Below are positions 7,930 to 16,316 of a stretch of 64,000 bases of DNA, piece by piece. The stretch's first letter is position 1, and each line of letters opens with the position of its first letter. Position numbers and translations under genes: made by a program. Under the pieces are notes generated by a model, which saw nothing but the letters and a program-made list of their open reading frames with translations, was not told where the DNA came from and made no database searches. Source of the stretch: Sphingomonas trueperi (GTDB taxonomy: Bacteria; Pseudomonadota; Alphaproteobacteria; Sphingomonadales; Sphingomonadaceae); the NCBI RefSeq assembly GCF_011927635.1, contig NZ_JAATJB010000001.1:434001-498000 (forward strand), given 5' to 3'.

Positions 7930-9786
7930 CTAGAGGCCGAGGCCCACCGCGCTCCAATAGGTGATGCCGGCCGCAACATAGGCGAGCGCGAACAGATAGC
8001 CGATCATGAAGGCCGGCCATTTCCACCCGTTCGTCTCGCGCCGCGTCACCGCGATCGTCGAGATGCATTGCGGCGCGAAGACGAACCACATCAGGAAGGC
8101 AAGCGCGCTCGGCAGGCTCCAATGCTTCTGGAGCTGCTCGCGGATCGACTCTTCGCCCGACGCATCATCGGGATTGTCGACCGCATAGACGGTGCCGATC
8201 GCCGCGACCGCCACCTCGCGCGCCGCCATCGCCGGGATCACCGCCAGCGCCATGTCGCGGTTGAAGCCGATCGGCGCCACGATCTTCTCCAGCCCGCTGC
8301 CGATGCGGCCCGCGATCGAGTAATCGACCTTGGAGATACCGCTGCCCTCGGGCGGCTTGGGGAAGCTCAAGAGCGCCCACAGGATCACCGTGGTGTAGAG
8401 GATGATCGTGCCGGCGCGCTTGAGGAAGATCAGCGCGCGCTGCCAGAGCCCGAGCAGCACGTCGCGCGCGCTGGGCCACTGATATTTGGGCATCTCCATC
8501 ATGAAGCCCGAGGTCGCGCCCTTGGTGACCGTCCGCCGCAGCACCAGCGCGACAACGAACGCGCCGAGGATGCCGAGAATATAGAGCGCGAACAGCACCA
8601 GCCCCTGCAACCCCACGCCGGGCAGCACCGCGCGATCGGGGATCAGCGCGCCGATGATGATCGCGTAGACCGGCAGCCGCGCCGAGCAGGTCATCAGCGG
8701 CGCGATCAGGATAGTTGTCAGCCTATCCTTCTCGTCGGAGATGGTACGCGTCGCCATGATCCCGGGCACCGCGCAGGCGAAGCTGGAGAGCAGCGGGATG
8801 AAGGCACGGCCCGAAAGCCCGACGCTCGCCATCACCCGGTCCATCAGGAAGGCGGCGCGGACCATGTAGCCGGTCGCCTCCAGCACCAGGATGAAGGCGA
8901 ACAGGATCAAAATCTGCGGCAGGAACACCACGACCGCGCCGACGCCCGCGATCACCCCGTCGACGATCAGCGAGCGGAACACCCCGTCGGGCAGCGCGCT
9001 GCCGACCTCGGCGCCGAGCCACTTCATCCCGTCCTCGATCCAGCCGATCGGGACCTCCGACCAGGCGAATACCGCCTGGAACATGACGAACATCGTCCCG
9101 AGCAGGATCAGCGGTCCCGCAACCGGATGGAGGAACAGCGCATCCAGCCGATGCGTCCAGCGCCGCGCGGCGGTTTCGGAAACGGTGACGGCGGTGGCGA
9201 TCTGGCGGGCGCGACGCTGGAGCAGGACGATGTCGTGCTGCACGCCCGCAGAGGGACGGATCTTGGTCACGCCCTTCACCATCTCGCCCATCCGTTCCTT
9301 GAGCGCATCGAGCCCGCGGCGGCGGACCGCGACGGTGGCGACGACGGGAACGCCGAGCTCGCGCTCCAGCGCTTCCGCGTCGAGCTTCAGCCCGTCGCGC
9401 TCGGCGAGGTCGACCATGTTGAGCGCCACCACGATCGGCAGGCCCAGCGCGATCAGCTGGAGGGTGAAGCGGAGATGGTTGTCGAGATTGGAGGCGTCGA
9501 CCACGGTGAGGATCGCGTCGGGCAGGCGCTCGCCCTGCCGGCGGCCGAGCAGCACGTCGCGCGTCACCTGCTCGTCGGGGCTGCCGGGATCGAGGCTATA
9601 GGCGCCAGGCAGGTCGACCAGCTCGATCGGGCGGCCATCGGGCAGCGCCATGCGACCCGAATGGCGCTCGACGGTGACGCCAGGATAATTGCCGACCTTC
9701 TGCCGCGCGCCGGTCAGCGCATTGAACAACGCGCTCTTGCCGGCATTGGGATTGCCGACCAGCGCAACCAATGGCGTGGCGTTCAT
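7930..9786 (-). CDS. feoB: Ferrous iron transport protein B
   Basis: 618 aa from the ATG that overlaps the feoA stop codon as ATGA. The N-terminal G-protein domain has GNPNAGKSALFN (G1, near residues 11-22), NYPGVTVERHSG (G2), DLPGAYSL (G3) and NMVD (G4). A membrane domain follows with two Gate-type segments (ACAVPGIMATRTI and AVIPAMAAREVAVAAIGT). It imports Fe(II) across the inner membrane with GTP-dependent control. It is shorter than E. coli FeoB (about 770 aa), as is frequent in this class. It forms a two-gene operon with feoA. Confidence 0.96.
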   Translation of the reverse strand: MNATPLVALVGNPNAGKSALFNALTGARQKVGNYPGVTVERHSGRMALPDGRPIELVDLPGAYSLDPGSPDEQVTRDVLLGRRQGERLPDAILTVVDASNLDNHLRFTLQLIALGLPIVVALNMVDLAERDGLKLDAEALERELGVPVVATVAVRRRGLDALKERMGEMVKGVTKIRPSAGVQHDIVLLQRRARQIATAVTVSETAARRWTHRLDALFLHPVAGPLILLGTMFVMFQAVFAWSEVPIGWIEDGMKWLGAEVGSALPDGVFRSLIVDGVIAGVGAVVVFLPQILILFAFILVLEATGYMVRAAFLMDRVMASVGLSGRAFIPLLSSFACAVPGIMATRTISDEKDRLTTILIAPLMTCSARLPVYAIIIGALIPDRAVLPGVGLQGLVLFALYILGILGAFVVALVLRRTVTKGATSGFMMEMPKYQWPSARDVLLGLWQRALIFLKRAGTIILYTTVILWALLSFPKPPEGSGISKVDYSIAGRIGSGLEKIVAPIGFNRDMALAVIPAMAAREVAVAAIGTVYAVDNPDDASGEESIREQLQKHWSLPSALAFLMWFVFAPQCISTIAVTRRETNGWKWPAFMIGYLFALAYVAAGITYWSAVGLGL

Positions 9787-10061
9787 GCGTGCTGGGCCAG
9801 CGGCGTCACATGAATCGCGGCGGCGACATGGCGGCGGAGCGCCACGGTCATCCGGCCGATGCGGCAGGCGAGGGGGCCGCCGAACAGGCCCGAGCGGTGG
9901 AGCAGCTCGACTTCCACGCCCTCGTCCAGGCCCAGTTCGCGCAGGCGGCGCGCCTCGGGCTCGGCAAGGCGATCCCACTCGACTCCGGCCACGGTGCCGG
10001 GGGCATGGCGATGCAACTGGGCGAGGCGTACAGGCACGGGGATCGCAGCGGGGGCGTTCAT
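9783..10061 (-). CDS. feoA: Ferrous iron transport protein A
   Basis: 92 aa, a single SH3-like FeoA domain. Recognisable parts are RRLRELGLDEGVEVELL and a GPLACRIGRMTVALRR segment with the usual ending VALRRHVAAAIHV. It is a cytosolic partner thought to modulate FeoB. The ATG at 10061 was chosen; an in-frame TTG at 10079 would add six residues, and neither has a good ribosome-binding site. Its stop codon overlaps the feoB start (ATGA). The region just upstream holds a possible Fur-box-like sequence. Confidence 0.9.
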   Translation of the reverse strand: MNAPAAIPVPVRLAQLHRHAPGTVAGVEWDRLAEPEARRLRELGLDEGVEVELLHRSGLFGGPLACRIGRMTVALRRHVAAAIHVTPLAQHA

Positions 10062-10065
10062 GCTG

Positions 10066-10086
10066 CGAGTGATTATCAATTACCCG
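10066..10086 (-). promoter_or_regulatory. Possible Fur box before feoAB
   Basis: On the minus strand the text GGTAATTGATAATCACTCG covers the run just before the feoA ATG. It shares the core GATAATCA with the classical Fur box and matches about 13 of 19 positions. Iron control of feoAB by Fur is well established in other bacteria. The match here is modest and lies very close to the start codon, so this is only a candidate. Confidence 0.3.
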
Positions 10087-10178
10087 GGGGTTTGGCTAGG
10101 CCTTGAACGACGTTTGGAAACGCACGACATTCGGGGGCAGGGCGCAGCGTACGGTGTCCCGCCGCCACGCCCCACGCC

Positions 10179-10289
10179 TCATTGATAGCCGCCTTCTTCC
10201 TCGCGTTCCTCGGCGGCGTCCTTCTGCGCCTCTTCCATCGCTTCGGCTTCGTCGTCCTGCGGCTTCTGCTGTTCGGGATCGTGAATCAT
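10179..10289 (-). CDS. 36-aa acidic microprotein
   Basis: A short frame begins MIHDPEQQKPQDDEAEAMEE and ends EEGGYQ. It is preceded six bases upstream by a perfect AGGAGG ribosome-binding site, which is the main reason to believe it is translated. Fourteen of 36 residues are Asp or Glu and only four are Lys, Arg or His. No membrane segment, Cys or known motif is present; the middle is probably helical or disordered. It lies 58 bp after the DUF72 gene on the same strand and may share its transcript. Function unknown. Confidence 0.6.
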   Translation of the reverse strand: MIHDPEQQKPQDDEAEAMEEAQKDAAEEREEEGGYQ

Positions 10290-10347
10290 GATGGGCCTCC
10301 TGGGGTTGCCGGGACTAAACGAAGCGCCGCCGCAAAGGGTTCGCCGC

Positions 10348-11151
10348 TCAGCCCAGCCGGCGGAGGAACGCCTGGGCACCCGCGGGTGCGCGCACCTTCC
10401 CGCCATGGATGAAGAACACGAAGGTCTCGCGGGGCTGCACCGGCGCGGGCTCGGCCGCGAAGGTCGGCAGCCCCTCGGGCTGGCCGCCCGCCGCCCAGGT
10501 CCTGGCCGCCTCCACCCAATGCGGCAGATCGGCCTCGGGATAGCAGAAGGGGTTGTCGTCCTCGCCCGCTTCCAGCCGCGCATAGACGAAATCGCCGCTC
10601 ACGTCGGCGATCGCCGGATATTGCGGCGAATCGGCAAAGACGATTCCCACGCCCGCCGCGCGGCACAGCGCCACGAACTCGGGCGTCTGGAAGCTGTCGT
10701 GCCGCACCTGCACGGCGTGGCGGAGCTTCACGCCGTCCTGCGCGGCAGGCAGCAGCTTGAGGAAGGCGCCGAAATCCTCCGCGTCGAACTTCTTGGTCGC
10801 CATGAACTGCCAGAAGATCGGGCCGAGCTTGTCGCCCAGTTCGGTCAGCCCCTGCCCGCAGAAGCGCGCGATCGATTCGCCTGCCTCCGCCAGCACCTTG
10901 CGGTTGGTGACGAAACGCGACCCCTTCACCGTATAGACGAAGCCCTCGGGCGCCGCGGCCGCCCAGCCGGCGAAGCTCGCCGGCTTGAAGGTGGAATAAT
11001 AAGTGCCGTTGATCTCGATCGCGGTGAGCGCGGCGGCGGCATATTCCAGCTCGCGCTTCTGCGGCAGCTTGTCCGGATAGAAGGTGCCGCGCCAGGGCTC
11101 GAAGGTCCAGCCACCGATGCCGACGCGGATGGGGGCGGGGGTGGCGGGCAT
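10348..11151 (-). CDS. DUF72 domain protein (YecE-like)
   Basis: 267 aa. The N-terminal IRVGIGGWTFEPWRGTFYPD and the segment AIEINGTYYSTFKP are the family signature. KGSRFVTNRK and IFWQFMATKKFD also fit. DUF72 proteins form a TIM-barrel of unknown function. The start ATG at 11151 is preceded by AGGAGAAG. The divergent FadR-type regulator begins 63 bp away, which could mean local control, but nothing proves it. Confidence 0.88.
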   Translation of the reverse strand: MPATPAPIRVGIGGWTFEPWRGTFYPDKLPQKRELEYAAAALTAIEINGTYYSTFKPASFAGWAAAAPEGFVYTVKGSRFVTNRKVLAEAGESIARFCGQGLTELGDKLGPIFWQFMATKKFDAEDFGAFLKLLPAAQDGVKLRHAVQVRHDSFQTPEFVALCRAAGVGIVFADSPQYPAIADVSGDFVYARLEAGEDDNPFCYPEADLPHWVEAARTWAAGGQPEGLPTFAAEPAPVQPRETFVFFIHGGKVRAPAGAQAFLRRLG

Positions 11152-11214
11152 CGGCTTCTCCTAAGACCATGGCACGACTCGCCATTTCCAAACGGCTTAG
11201 TATCGTGGCGCATC

Positions 11215-11907
11215 ATGCTGCGAAACCACGCACCCTCCGACCAGCGCCTCGCCGACCAGGCCTATTCGCGAATCGTCGAGATCATCCTGGGCGGGCTGAA
11301 CGTCGGCGATCGGCTTCCCTCCGAATCGCGGCTGGCGGAGAGCTTCGGCATGTCACGCACCGTGGTGCGCGAAGCGCTGGTGCGGCTGGCGGCCGACGGC
11401 ATCACCGAAGCGCGGCGCGGGGCGGGCTCCTATGTGATGCGCCGCCCGTCGCTGCGGCTCGGCGCGCACATGGCGTTCGACGAGCTTTCCGCGACGCTCG
11501 GCACCTATGAAGTGCGATTCGCGCTCGAATCGGACGCCGCGCGGCTGGCCGCGCGCCGGCGCTCGCCCGAGCAGCTGGCCGAGATCGAATCGGCGATGGC
11601 CGATCTGCGCAAGGCGCTGCTCTCGAGCGACCCGGCGCATGACGAGGATTGGCGACTGCACCGCGCGATCTTCCGCGCGACCTCCAATCCTGCCTTCGAA
11701 AAGGCGTTCGAGCATCTCCACGAGGAGACGATGCGAATCATGCGCGCCGGCGTCGACATCGCTCGCCTCCGCGAAGCCGAGCCGATCGCGGCGATGGTCC
11801 GCGAGCATGCGACCATCGTCGAGGCGATCCGCGCACAGGATGCGGACGGCGCGGCGCTGGCGATGCGCTGGCATCTGTCGGAGGGGCGAAAGCGGCTGAT
11901 GCCCTGA
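11215..11907 (+). CDS. GntR-type transcriptional regulator, FadR subfamily
   Basis: 230 aa from the ATG at 11215. The N-terminal winged helix-turn-helix is at residues 15-80 (GDRLPSESRLAESFGMSRTVVREALVRL, then GAGSYV). A helical FCD ligand-binding domain follows (about 95-225), with the metal/ligand-type residues in DEDWRLHRAIF and EHATIVEAI. The family senses organic acids or sugar acids and usually represses nearby catabolic genes. No catabolic operon adjoins it here, so its target is unknown. Confidence 0.9.
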   Translation: MLRNHAPSDQRLADQAYSRIVEIILGGLNVGDRLPSESRLAESFGMSRTVVREALVRLAADGITEARRGAGSYVMRRPSLRLGAHMAFDELSATLGTYEVRFALESDAARLAARRRSPEQLAEIESAMADLRKALLSSDPAHDEDWRLHRAIFRATSNPAFEKAFEHLHEETMRIMRAGVDIARLREAEPIAAMVREHATIVEAIRAQDADGAALAMRWHLSEGRKRLMP

Positions 11908-11912
11908 GCCGG

Positions 11913-12311
11913 TCAGGGCCGCACGCGCGTCCAGGTCTGGGCCTTGCACACCGCCCCAAGCAGCGCGCAGCCCTTGCCGACAATGGTGTTCTCGTCGACC
12001 ACCGTCACGGTACTGCTGAAACGCTGGTTGATATCGGGGACGAACACCGTGCCCTTCCACAGGCCTGCGCGCACGATCTTGAAATTCTGGAACAATTGCG
12101 TGCCGATCAGCTGCTTGGTGCCGCCCCGCTGGGCATCGGTCTTGGCCTTGTCGCTTGCCCAGATCACCGTTGCACACATGCTGTCGGCGCCACAGGGCTC
12201 GGCGCGGACATGGACGCTGTTGCTGGGGTTGCGCCACACCGAGGGCTGCGGCCGCTCGTCGGCGCCGGTCACCAGGGTGGCGAGTATCAGCGCGATAGGC
12301 AGGGAATGCAT
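11913..12311 (-). CDS. Secreted DUF2147 domain protein
   Basis: 132 aa. A short signal peptide (MHSLPIALILATLVTG) precedes a DUF2147 domain. Family features are NSVHVRAEPCGADSMCATVIWAS, LWKGTVFVPD and the ending GKGCALLGAVCKAQTWTRV. Family members are small periplasmic proteins of unknown function. Four Cys residues could pair into disulfides. It converges on the regulator gene, with 5 bp between stop codons. Confidence 0.75.
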   Translation of the reverse strand: MHSLPIALILATLVTGADERPQPSVWRNPSNSVHVRAEPCGADSMCATVIWASDKAKTDAQRGGTKQLIGTQLFQNFKIVRAGLWKGTVFVPDINQRFSSTVTVVDENTIVGKGCALLGAVCKAQTWTRVRP

Positions 12312-12423
12312 GCGAGGTCTCCGAATAGCCGGAGGCTGCCAGTAGCAGGGAATGCCCGCCGATCCATGTCGGGAGGCAAACGATATCGTGTCGGCAGCGG
12401 AACGGCGTGATCGCCGGAAACGC

Positions 12424-12498
12424 TGGAGCGGGCGAAGGGATTCGAACCCTCGACCCCAACCTTGGCAAGGTTGTGCTCTACCCCTGAGCTACGCCCGC
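12424..12498 (-). tRNA. tRNA-Gly (anticodon GCC)
   Basis: Read on the minus strand, the sequence starts GCGGGCGTAGCTCAG and ends GGTTCGAATCCC, CGCCCGC, TCCA. The acceptor stem GCGGGCG pairs with CGCCCGC. The anticodon stem-loop is ACCTTGCCAAGGT, giving anticodon GCC. The T arm carries TTCGAAT. CCA is encoded. All arms pair, so identity is secure. Confidence 0.97.
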
Positions 12499-12702
12499 TC
12501 TGGCGTCGTGGCCGGGAGCGTTTCGAAGCGCTCTCGGCGGGTGAGGCGGGCCAACTAACAGCGGGTTTCAGACTGCGCAACCCCCCTTTTGCACTTTTTG
12601 GAAAAGACTTGGCGGTTCGGCCCCGAACGCCCAAATAGGAGCCGACCCGCCCGCGCGCCCATCCGAGGCGCCGGCACCCGCAGATTGCTGAAGGAGCGCA
12701 TT

Positions 12703-13614
12703 TTGGCCACGCTTGGTATGAGCCCCGCCGACAAACAGGCCGTCGACGCCTTCCGCAAGGACGTCGTCGAGCCGTCGATGTCGAAGCTCGTCGTCATCGA
12801 TTTCTGGGCCGAATGGTGCGGCCCGTGCAAGGCGCTGGGCCCGGTGATCGAGAAGGTCACCGACGACTATGCCCCCAAGGGCGTGCTGCTGGCCAAGATC
12901 GACGTCGACAAGAACAACTTCATCGCCAGCCAATTCCAGGTCCGCTCGATCCCGACCGTCTATGCGATGTTCCAGGGCCAGCTGGTTGCCGACCTGACCA
13001 GCGCGCGCACCGAATCGCAGCTGCGCGCGATGCTCGACCAGATTCTCCGCCAGCTGCCGATCTCGGGCGAAGCGGCAGATGCCGAAGCCGAGCTCGAACC
13101 GCTGATCGCGATGGGCGAGCAGGTGCTGGCCGATGGCGATGCCGAGCGCGCGCTCGCGATCTTCGACCAGATCGCCGAAATGGCACCCGATCACGCCGTA
13201 GTCGCCGCCGGCCGCGTCCGTGCGCTGACCACGCTGGGTCGCCACGACGAGGCGCAGGGCGCGCTCGACGCGATCCAGGGCGACGCCGCCAAGGCGCCCG
13301 AAGTCGAGCGTGCCCGCGCCGCGCTGAGCCTCGCCCGCGAAGCCCAGCCGGTCGGCGACCTCGCCGGGCTTGCCGCGCGTGCGGCCGCGAACCCCGAGGA
13401 CATGGACGCGCGCTACGAGCTCGCCGGCGGCCAGATGGCGGCGGGCGACCGCGAGGGTGCGGCCGAGACGCTGCTCGCCATGGTCCGTGACGATCGCGCC
13501 TGGAACGAGGGCGCCGCTCGCCAGCGGCTGCTCAAGCTGTTCGAGGTCGTCGGGCTGGAGGACCCTTGGGTCGCCGGCCAGCGTCGCAAGCTGTCGCAGA
13601 TCCTGTTCGGATGA
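12703..13614 (+). CDS. Thioredoxin-TPR protein (CnoX/YbbN-like)
   Basis: 303 aa from a TTG at 12703, six bases after AAGGAG; an ATG at 12718 is a weaker alternative. An N-terminal thioredoxin domain (about residues 15-115) has the active site FWAEWCGPCK and the cis-Pro segment VRSIPTVYAM. It is followed by tetratricopeptide-like helices (about 120-300) rich in Ala and Glu. The architecture matches CnoX, a chaperedoxin that protects proteins from oxidation and hands them to chaperones. Here the CGPC motif is intact, so thiol-disulfide exchange is likely. It overlaps the next gene by ATGA. Confidence 0.9.
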   Translation: MATLGMSPADKQAVDAFRKDVVEPSMSKLVVIDFWAEWCGPCKALGPVIEKVTDDYAPKGVLLAKIDVDKNNFIASQFQVRSIPTVYAMFQGQLVADLTSARTESQLRAMLDQILRQLPISGEAADAEAELEPLIAMGEQVLADGDAERALAIFDQIAEMAPDHAVVAAGRVRALTTLGRHDEAQGALDAIQGDAAKAPEVERARAALSLAREAQPVGDLAGLAARAAANPEDMDARYELAGGQMAAGDREGAAETLLAMVRDDRAWNEGAARQRLLKLFEVVGLEDPWVAGQRRKLSQILFG

Positions 13615-14219
13615 AGACGACGCGGCTCTCGGTGTTTCCGCTGGCGGGTGCGCTGCTGTTTCCGCGCATGCACCTGCCGCTCCACATCTTCGAGCCGCGC
13701 TACCGCGCAATGGTCTCCGAGGCGCTCGCGCGCGACCGGCGGATCGGCATGGTCCAGCCGCGCGACGAGCGTGATCCGCCGACGCTGTTCGACGTCGGCT
13801 GTGTCGGCCGGATCGCCGATGTCGAGGCGCTCGACGACGGGCGCTTCAACATCGTGCTCGAAGGGCTGAGCCGCTTCACCATCGTCCGCGAGCTCGAGGT
13901 GACCACGCCGTTCCGCCAGGTCGAGGCGGCGCTGGAGGCTGCGGGCGAATCGGAATCGCTGTCGCTGGCCGGCCGCGCCTCGATCGAGATGGAATCGCGC
14001 CGCTTCGCCGATGGCCTGGGCTATATGGTCGATTGGGAGGCGGTTACCCGGCTCGACGACGAATCGCTGGTCAATGGCATCGCCCAGATCGCGCCGTTCG
14101 ATGCCGCGTCGAAGCAGGCGCTGCTCGAAGCACCCCGCCTGGAAGAACGCGCCGAGCTGATCGTGCAGCTGATGCAATTCTTCGGCCGTCACGGCGAGGA
14201 CAGCGCGACGCTGCAATGA
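13611..14219 (+). CDS. Lon N-terminal (LON substrate-binding) domain protein
   Basis: 202 aa. It consists of a stand-alone LON N-terminal domain: RLSVFPLAGALLFPRMHLPLHIFEPRYRAMV, then IGMVQP and VGCVGRIADVE. The ATPase and protease parts of Lon are absent, as normal for this family. It probably binds unfolded protein segments, though the role is not established. The start ATG overlaps the stop of the thioredoxin-TPR gene (ATGA), so the two are coupled and may share a protein quality-control role. Confidence 0.9.
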   Translation: MKTTRLSVFPLAGALLFPRMHLPLHIFEPRYRAMVSEALARDRRIGMVQPRDERDPPTLFDVGCVGRIADVEALDDGRFNIVLEGLSRFTIVRELEVTTPFRQVEAALEAAGESESLSLAGRASIEMESRRFADGLGYMVDWEAVTRLDDESLVNGIAQIAPFDAASKQALLEAPRLEERAELIVQLMQFFGRHGEDSATLQ

Positions 14220-14311
14220 TCTGCCCGTTTTTCGGGCAGCCGCGCGTCGCAAAATTCACCAGTTCGTAATATTTGGCGTCTCGAAACGCGCATCCTCTCT
14301 GTGCGTTCCAT

Positions 14312-14327
14312 TTGGCACGCCCCTTGC
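14312..14327 (+). promoter_or_regulatory. Sigma-54 promoter of glnK-amtB
   Basis: TTGGCACG, four C, then TTGC matches the RpoN consensus YTGGCACG-N4-TTGC. The GG (14314-14315) and GC (14326-14327) are exactly ten bases apart. Start of transcription would fall near 14339, 26 bases before the glnK ATG. NtrC-activated glnK-amtB from such promoters is the norm in proteobacteria. No clear NtrC site was identified. Confidence 0.8.
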
Positions 14328-14364
14328 GACGTTGCTCCCCGGGACAACCGCCAGAGGGGGCGAC

Positions 14365-14703
14365 ATGAAGCTCATCATCGCCATCATCAAACCCTTCAAA
14401 CTCGATGAGGTGCGCGAGGCGCTCACCACCGTCGGGGTGACGGGCATGACCGTCACCGAAGTGAAGGGGTTCGGCCGCCAGAAGGGCCAGACCGAGATCT
14501 ATCGCGGCGCCGAGTACAGCACGAACATGGTGCCGAAGATCAAGATCGAGGTCGCCGTGGGCAGCGATCTTGCCGACCGCGCCGTGGAGGCGATCCAGGC
14601 GGCGGCGAGCACCGGGGCGATCGGTGACGGCAAGATCTTCGTCCTCGACATGGGCCAGGCCGTGCGCATCCGCACCGGCGAGACCGACGAGACGGCGCTG
14701 TGA
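14365..14703 (+). CDS. glnK: Nitrogen regulatory protein P-II
   Basis: 112 aa, the exact family size. It starts MKLIIAIIKPFKLDEVREAL after a G-rich site. The T-loop KGQTEIYRGAEYSTNMVPK contains the Tyr (residue 51) that is uridylylated in enteric P-II proteins. GKIFVLDMGQAVRIRTGE is the usual C-terminal ATP/2-oxoglutarate binding part. It reports nitrogen and energy status and blocks AmtB when nitrogen is plentiful. Coupling to amtB, 14 bp downstream, plus the sigma-54 promoter favour the name GlnK over GlnB. Confidence 0.95.
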   Translation: MKLIIAIIKPFKLDEVREALTTVGVTGMTVTEVKGFGRQKGQTEIYRGAEYSTNMVPKIKIEVAVGSDLADRAVEAIQAAASTGAIGDGKIFVLDMGQAVRIRTGETDETAL

Positions 14704-14717
14704 GCAAGGGGGTAGCA

Positions 14718-16142
14718 ATGAAGCAAGGATGGAAGACCGCCGGGCTCGCGCTCGGCGCGGCCGCGCTGGTCGCGGCGATGCCCGCCTGGGCGCAGACCGC
14801 ACTGATCAAGGCACCCGATGCCGCGCAGCAGGCGACGATGGTCAACAAGGGTGACACCGCCTGGATGCTGATCTCCTCGGCGCTGGTGCTGATGATGTCG
14901 GTGCCGGCGCTGGCGCTGTTCTATGGCGGCCTGGTGCGCACCAAGAACATGCTCTCGGTGCTGATGCAGGTGTTCATGATCGTCTCGGTCGCCGCCCTTG
15001 TGTGGTGCACCTGGGGCTATTCGATCGCCTTCACCAGCGGCGGCGACAACCACTTCTTCGGCGGCCTCTCCAAGGCGTTCCTGGTCGGCGTGAGCGCGAG
15101 CACCTATGCCGCGACCTTCTCGAACAACGTCTATATCCCTGAATTCGCCTTCGTCTGCTTCCAGATGACCTTCGCCTGCATCACGCCGGCGCTGATCGTC
15201 GGTGCCTTCGCCGAGCGGGTGAAGTTCACCCCGCTGATCATCTTCACCGTGCTGTGGATGACGCTGGCCTATTTCCCGATCGCGCACATGGTCTGGTACT
15301 GGGCGGGCCCGGACTTCCTCGTCGATGCACCGACCGACTATGGCTATCTGTGGGGCCTGGGCGCGCTCGATTTTGCGGGGGGCACCGTCGTCCACATCAA
15401 TGCGGGCATCGCCGGCCTGGTCGGCTGCCTCGTGATCGGCAAGCGCGTGGGTTTCAAGAGCGAGCCGATGCCGCCGCACTCGCTGACCATGACCATGATC
15501 GGCGCCTCGCTGCTGTGGGTGGGCTGGTTCGGCTTCAACGCTGGTTCCAACCTCGAATCGAACGGCGTCACCGCGGTTGCCTTCATCAACACCTTCGTCG
15601 CCACCGCCGCTGCCGCGGTGAGCTGGGCGGTGATCGAGCAGGTGGTGCACAAGAAGCCGTCGCTGCTGGGCGGGGTGACCGGTGCGGTCGCCGGTCTGGT
15701 CGCGATCACCCCGGCCTCGGGCTTCGCCGCGCCGATGACCTCGATCCTGCTCGGTCTGATCGTCTCGCCGATCTGCTTCTTCTTCGTCACCACGGTGAAG
15801 AACAAGCTCAAGTATGACGACTCGCTCGACGTGTTCGGCGTCCACTGCGTCGGCGGCATCATCGGCGCGCTCGGCACCGCGATCGTCGCGGACCCCGCGC
15901 TCGGCGGCCAGGGCGTGATCGACTACACCCAGTTCCCGGCAGTCGCCGCGTCCAGCTACAACATCGCCACCCAGCTGCTGGTGCAGGCGAAGGCCGTCGG
16001 CATCACGCTGGTCTGGTCGGGCGTGGTCTCGGCGATCCTCTTCTACGGCCTGAAGCTCACCATAGGCATCCGCCCCTCGAAGGAAGTCGAAGTCGAAGGG
16101 CTCGACATCAACGAGCATGGCGAGCGCGCCTACAACTACTGA
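14718..16142 (+). CDS. amtB: Ammonium transporter AmtB
   Basis: 474 aa from the ATG at 14718, after AAGGGGG; an in-frame GTG at 14700 overlaps the glnK stop and is less likely. A signal peptide ends near AWA. About eleven helices follow. Conserved channel residues are visible: the Phe gate region FVCFQMTFACITPALIVGAFAERV and the twin His in GGTVVHINAGIAG and VFGVHCVGGIIGALG. It conducts ammonium/ammonia across the inner membrane under GlnK control. Two strong hairpins follow, the second with a T run. Confidence 0.96.
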   Translation: MKQGWKTAGLALGAAALVAAMPAWAQTALIKAPDAAQQATMVNKGDTAWMLISSALVLMMSVPALALFYGGLVRTKNMLSVLMQVFMIVSVAALVWCTWGYSIAFTSGGDNHFFGGLSKAFLVGVSASTYAATFSNNVYIPEFAFVCFQMTFACITPALIVGAFAERVKFTPLIIFTVLWMTLAYFPIAHMVWYWAGPDFLVDAPTDYGYLWGLGALDFAGGTVVHINAGIAGLVGCLVIGKRVGFKSEPMPPHSLTMTMIGASLLWVGWFGFNAGSNLESNGVTAVAFINTFVATAAAAVSWAVIEQVVHKKPSLLGGVTGAVAGLVAITPASGFAAPMTSILLGLIVSPICFFFVTTVKNKLKYDDSLDVFGVHCVGGIIGALGTAIVADPALGGQGVIDYTQFPAVAASSYNIATQLLVQAKAVGITLVWSGVVSAILFYGLKLTIGIRPSKEVEVEGLDINEHGERAYNY

Positions 16143-16149
16143 CAAGTTC

Positions 16150-16183
16150 GGGCGCCGCGGGATCCTCTCCTGCCGCGGCGCCC
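16150..16183 (+). repeat. Perfect 11-bp inverted repeat after amtB
   Basis: Arms GGGCGCCGCGG and CCGCGGCGCCC enclose a 12-base loop directly after the amtB stop. No T run follows. It may stabilise the mRNA 3' end or assist the T-tailed terminator 27 bp further on. Confidence 0.6.
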
Positions 16184-16209
16184 CACCGAGGTTCCTCCTG
16201 CGGACAACT

Positions 16210-16240
16210 GGGCTGGTGGGCAACCACCGGCCCATTTTTT
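16210..16240 (+). terminator. Rho-independent terminator of glnK-amtB
   Basis: The stem GGGCTGGTGG, loop GCAA, CCACCGGCCC (one T-G wobble) is followed by A and six T. It is about 70 bp past the amtB stop codon and fits the end of the glnK-amtB operon. Confidence 0.8.
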
Positions 16241-16276
16241 GTTCGTGGGGAAAGCGCCGCGCGTGAAGCAGGCGTA

Positions 16277-16298
16277 CCCCTCCCGCAAGCGGGAGGGG
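16277..16298. repeat. GC-rich hairpin (dispersed palindrome, copy 2)
   Basis: CCCCTCCCGC, AA, GCGGGAGGGG forms a perfect 10-bp palindrome in the gap between the convergent amtB and DUF442 genes. It is followed by AGCGCTAGAA, sharing CGCTAGA with the copy at 6253. It is probably a REP-like dispersed element. Confidence 0.65.
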
Positions 16299-16316
16299 AG
16301 CGCTAGAATGGATGGC

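Noticed and set aside
7889..8122. 78-codon N-terminal extension of LysRS
   Set aside because: It overlaps feoB, lacks similarity, and the ATG at 7888 has a good ribosome-binding site.
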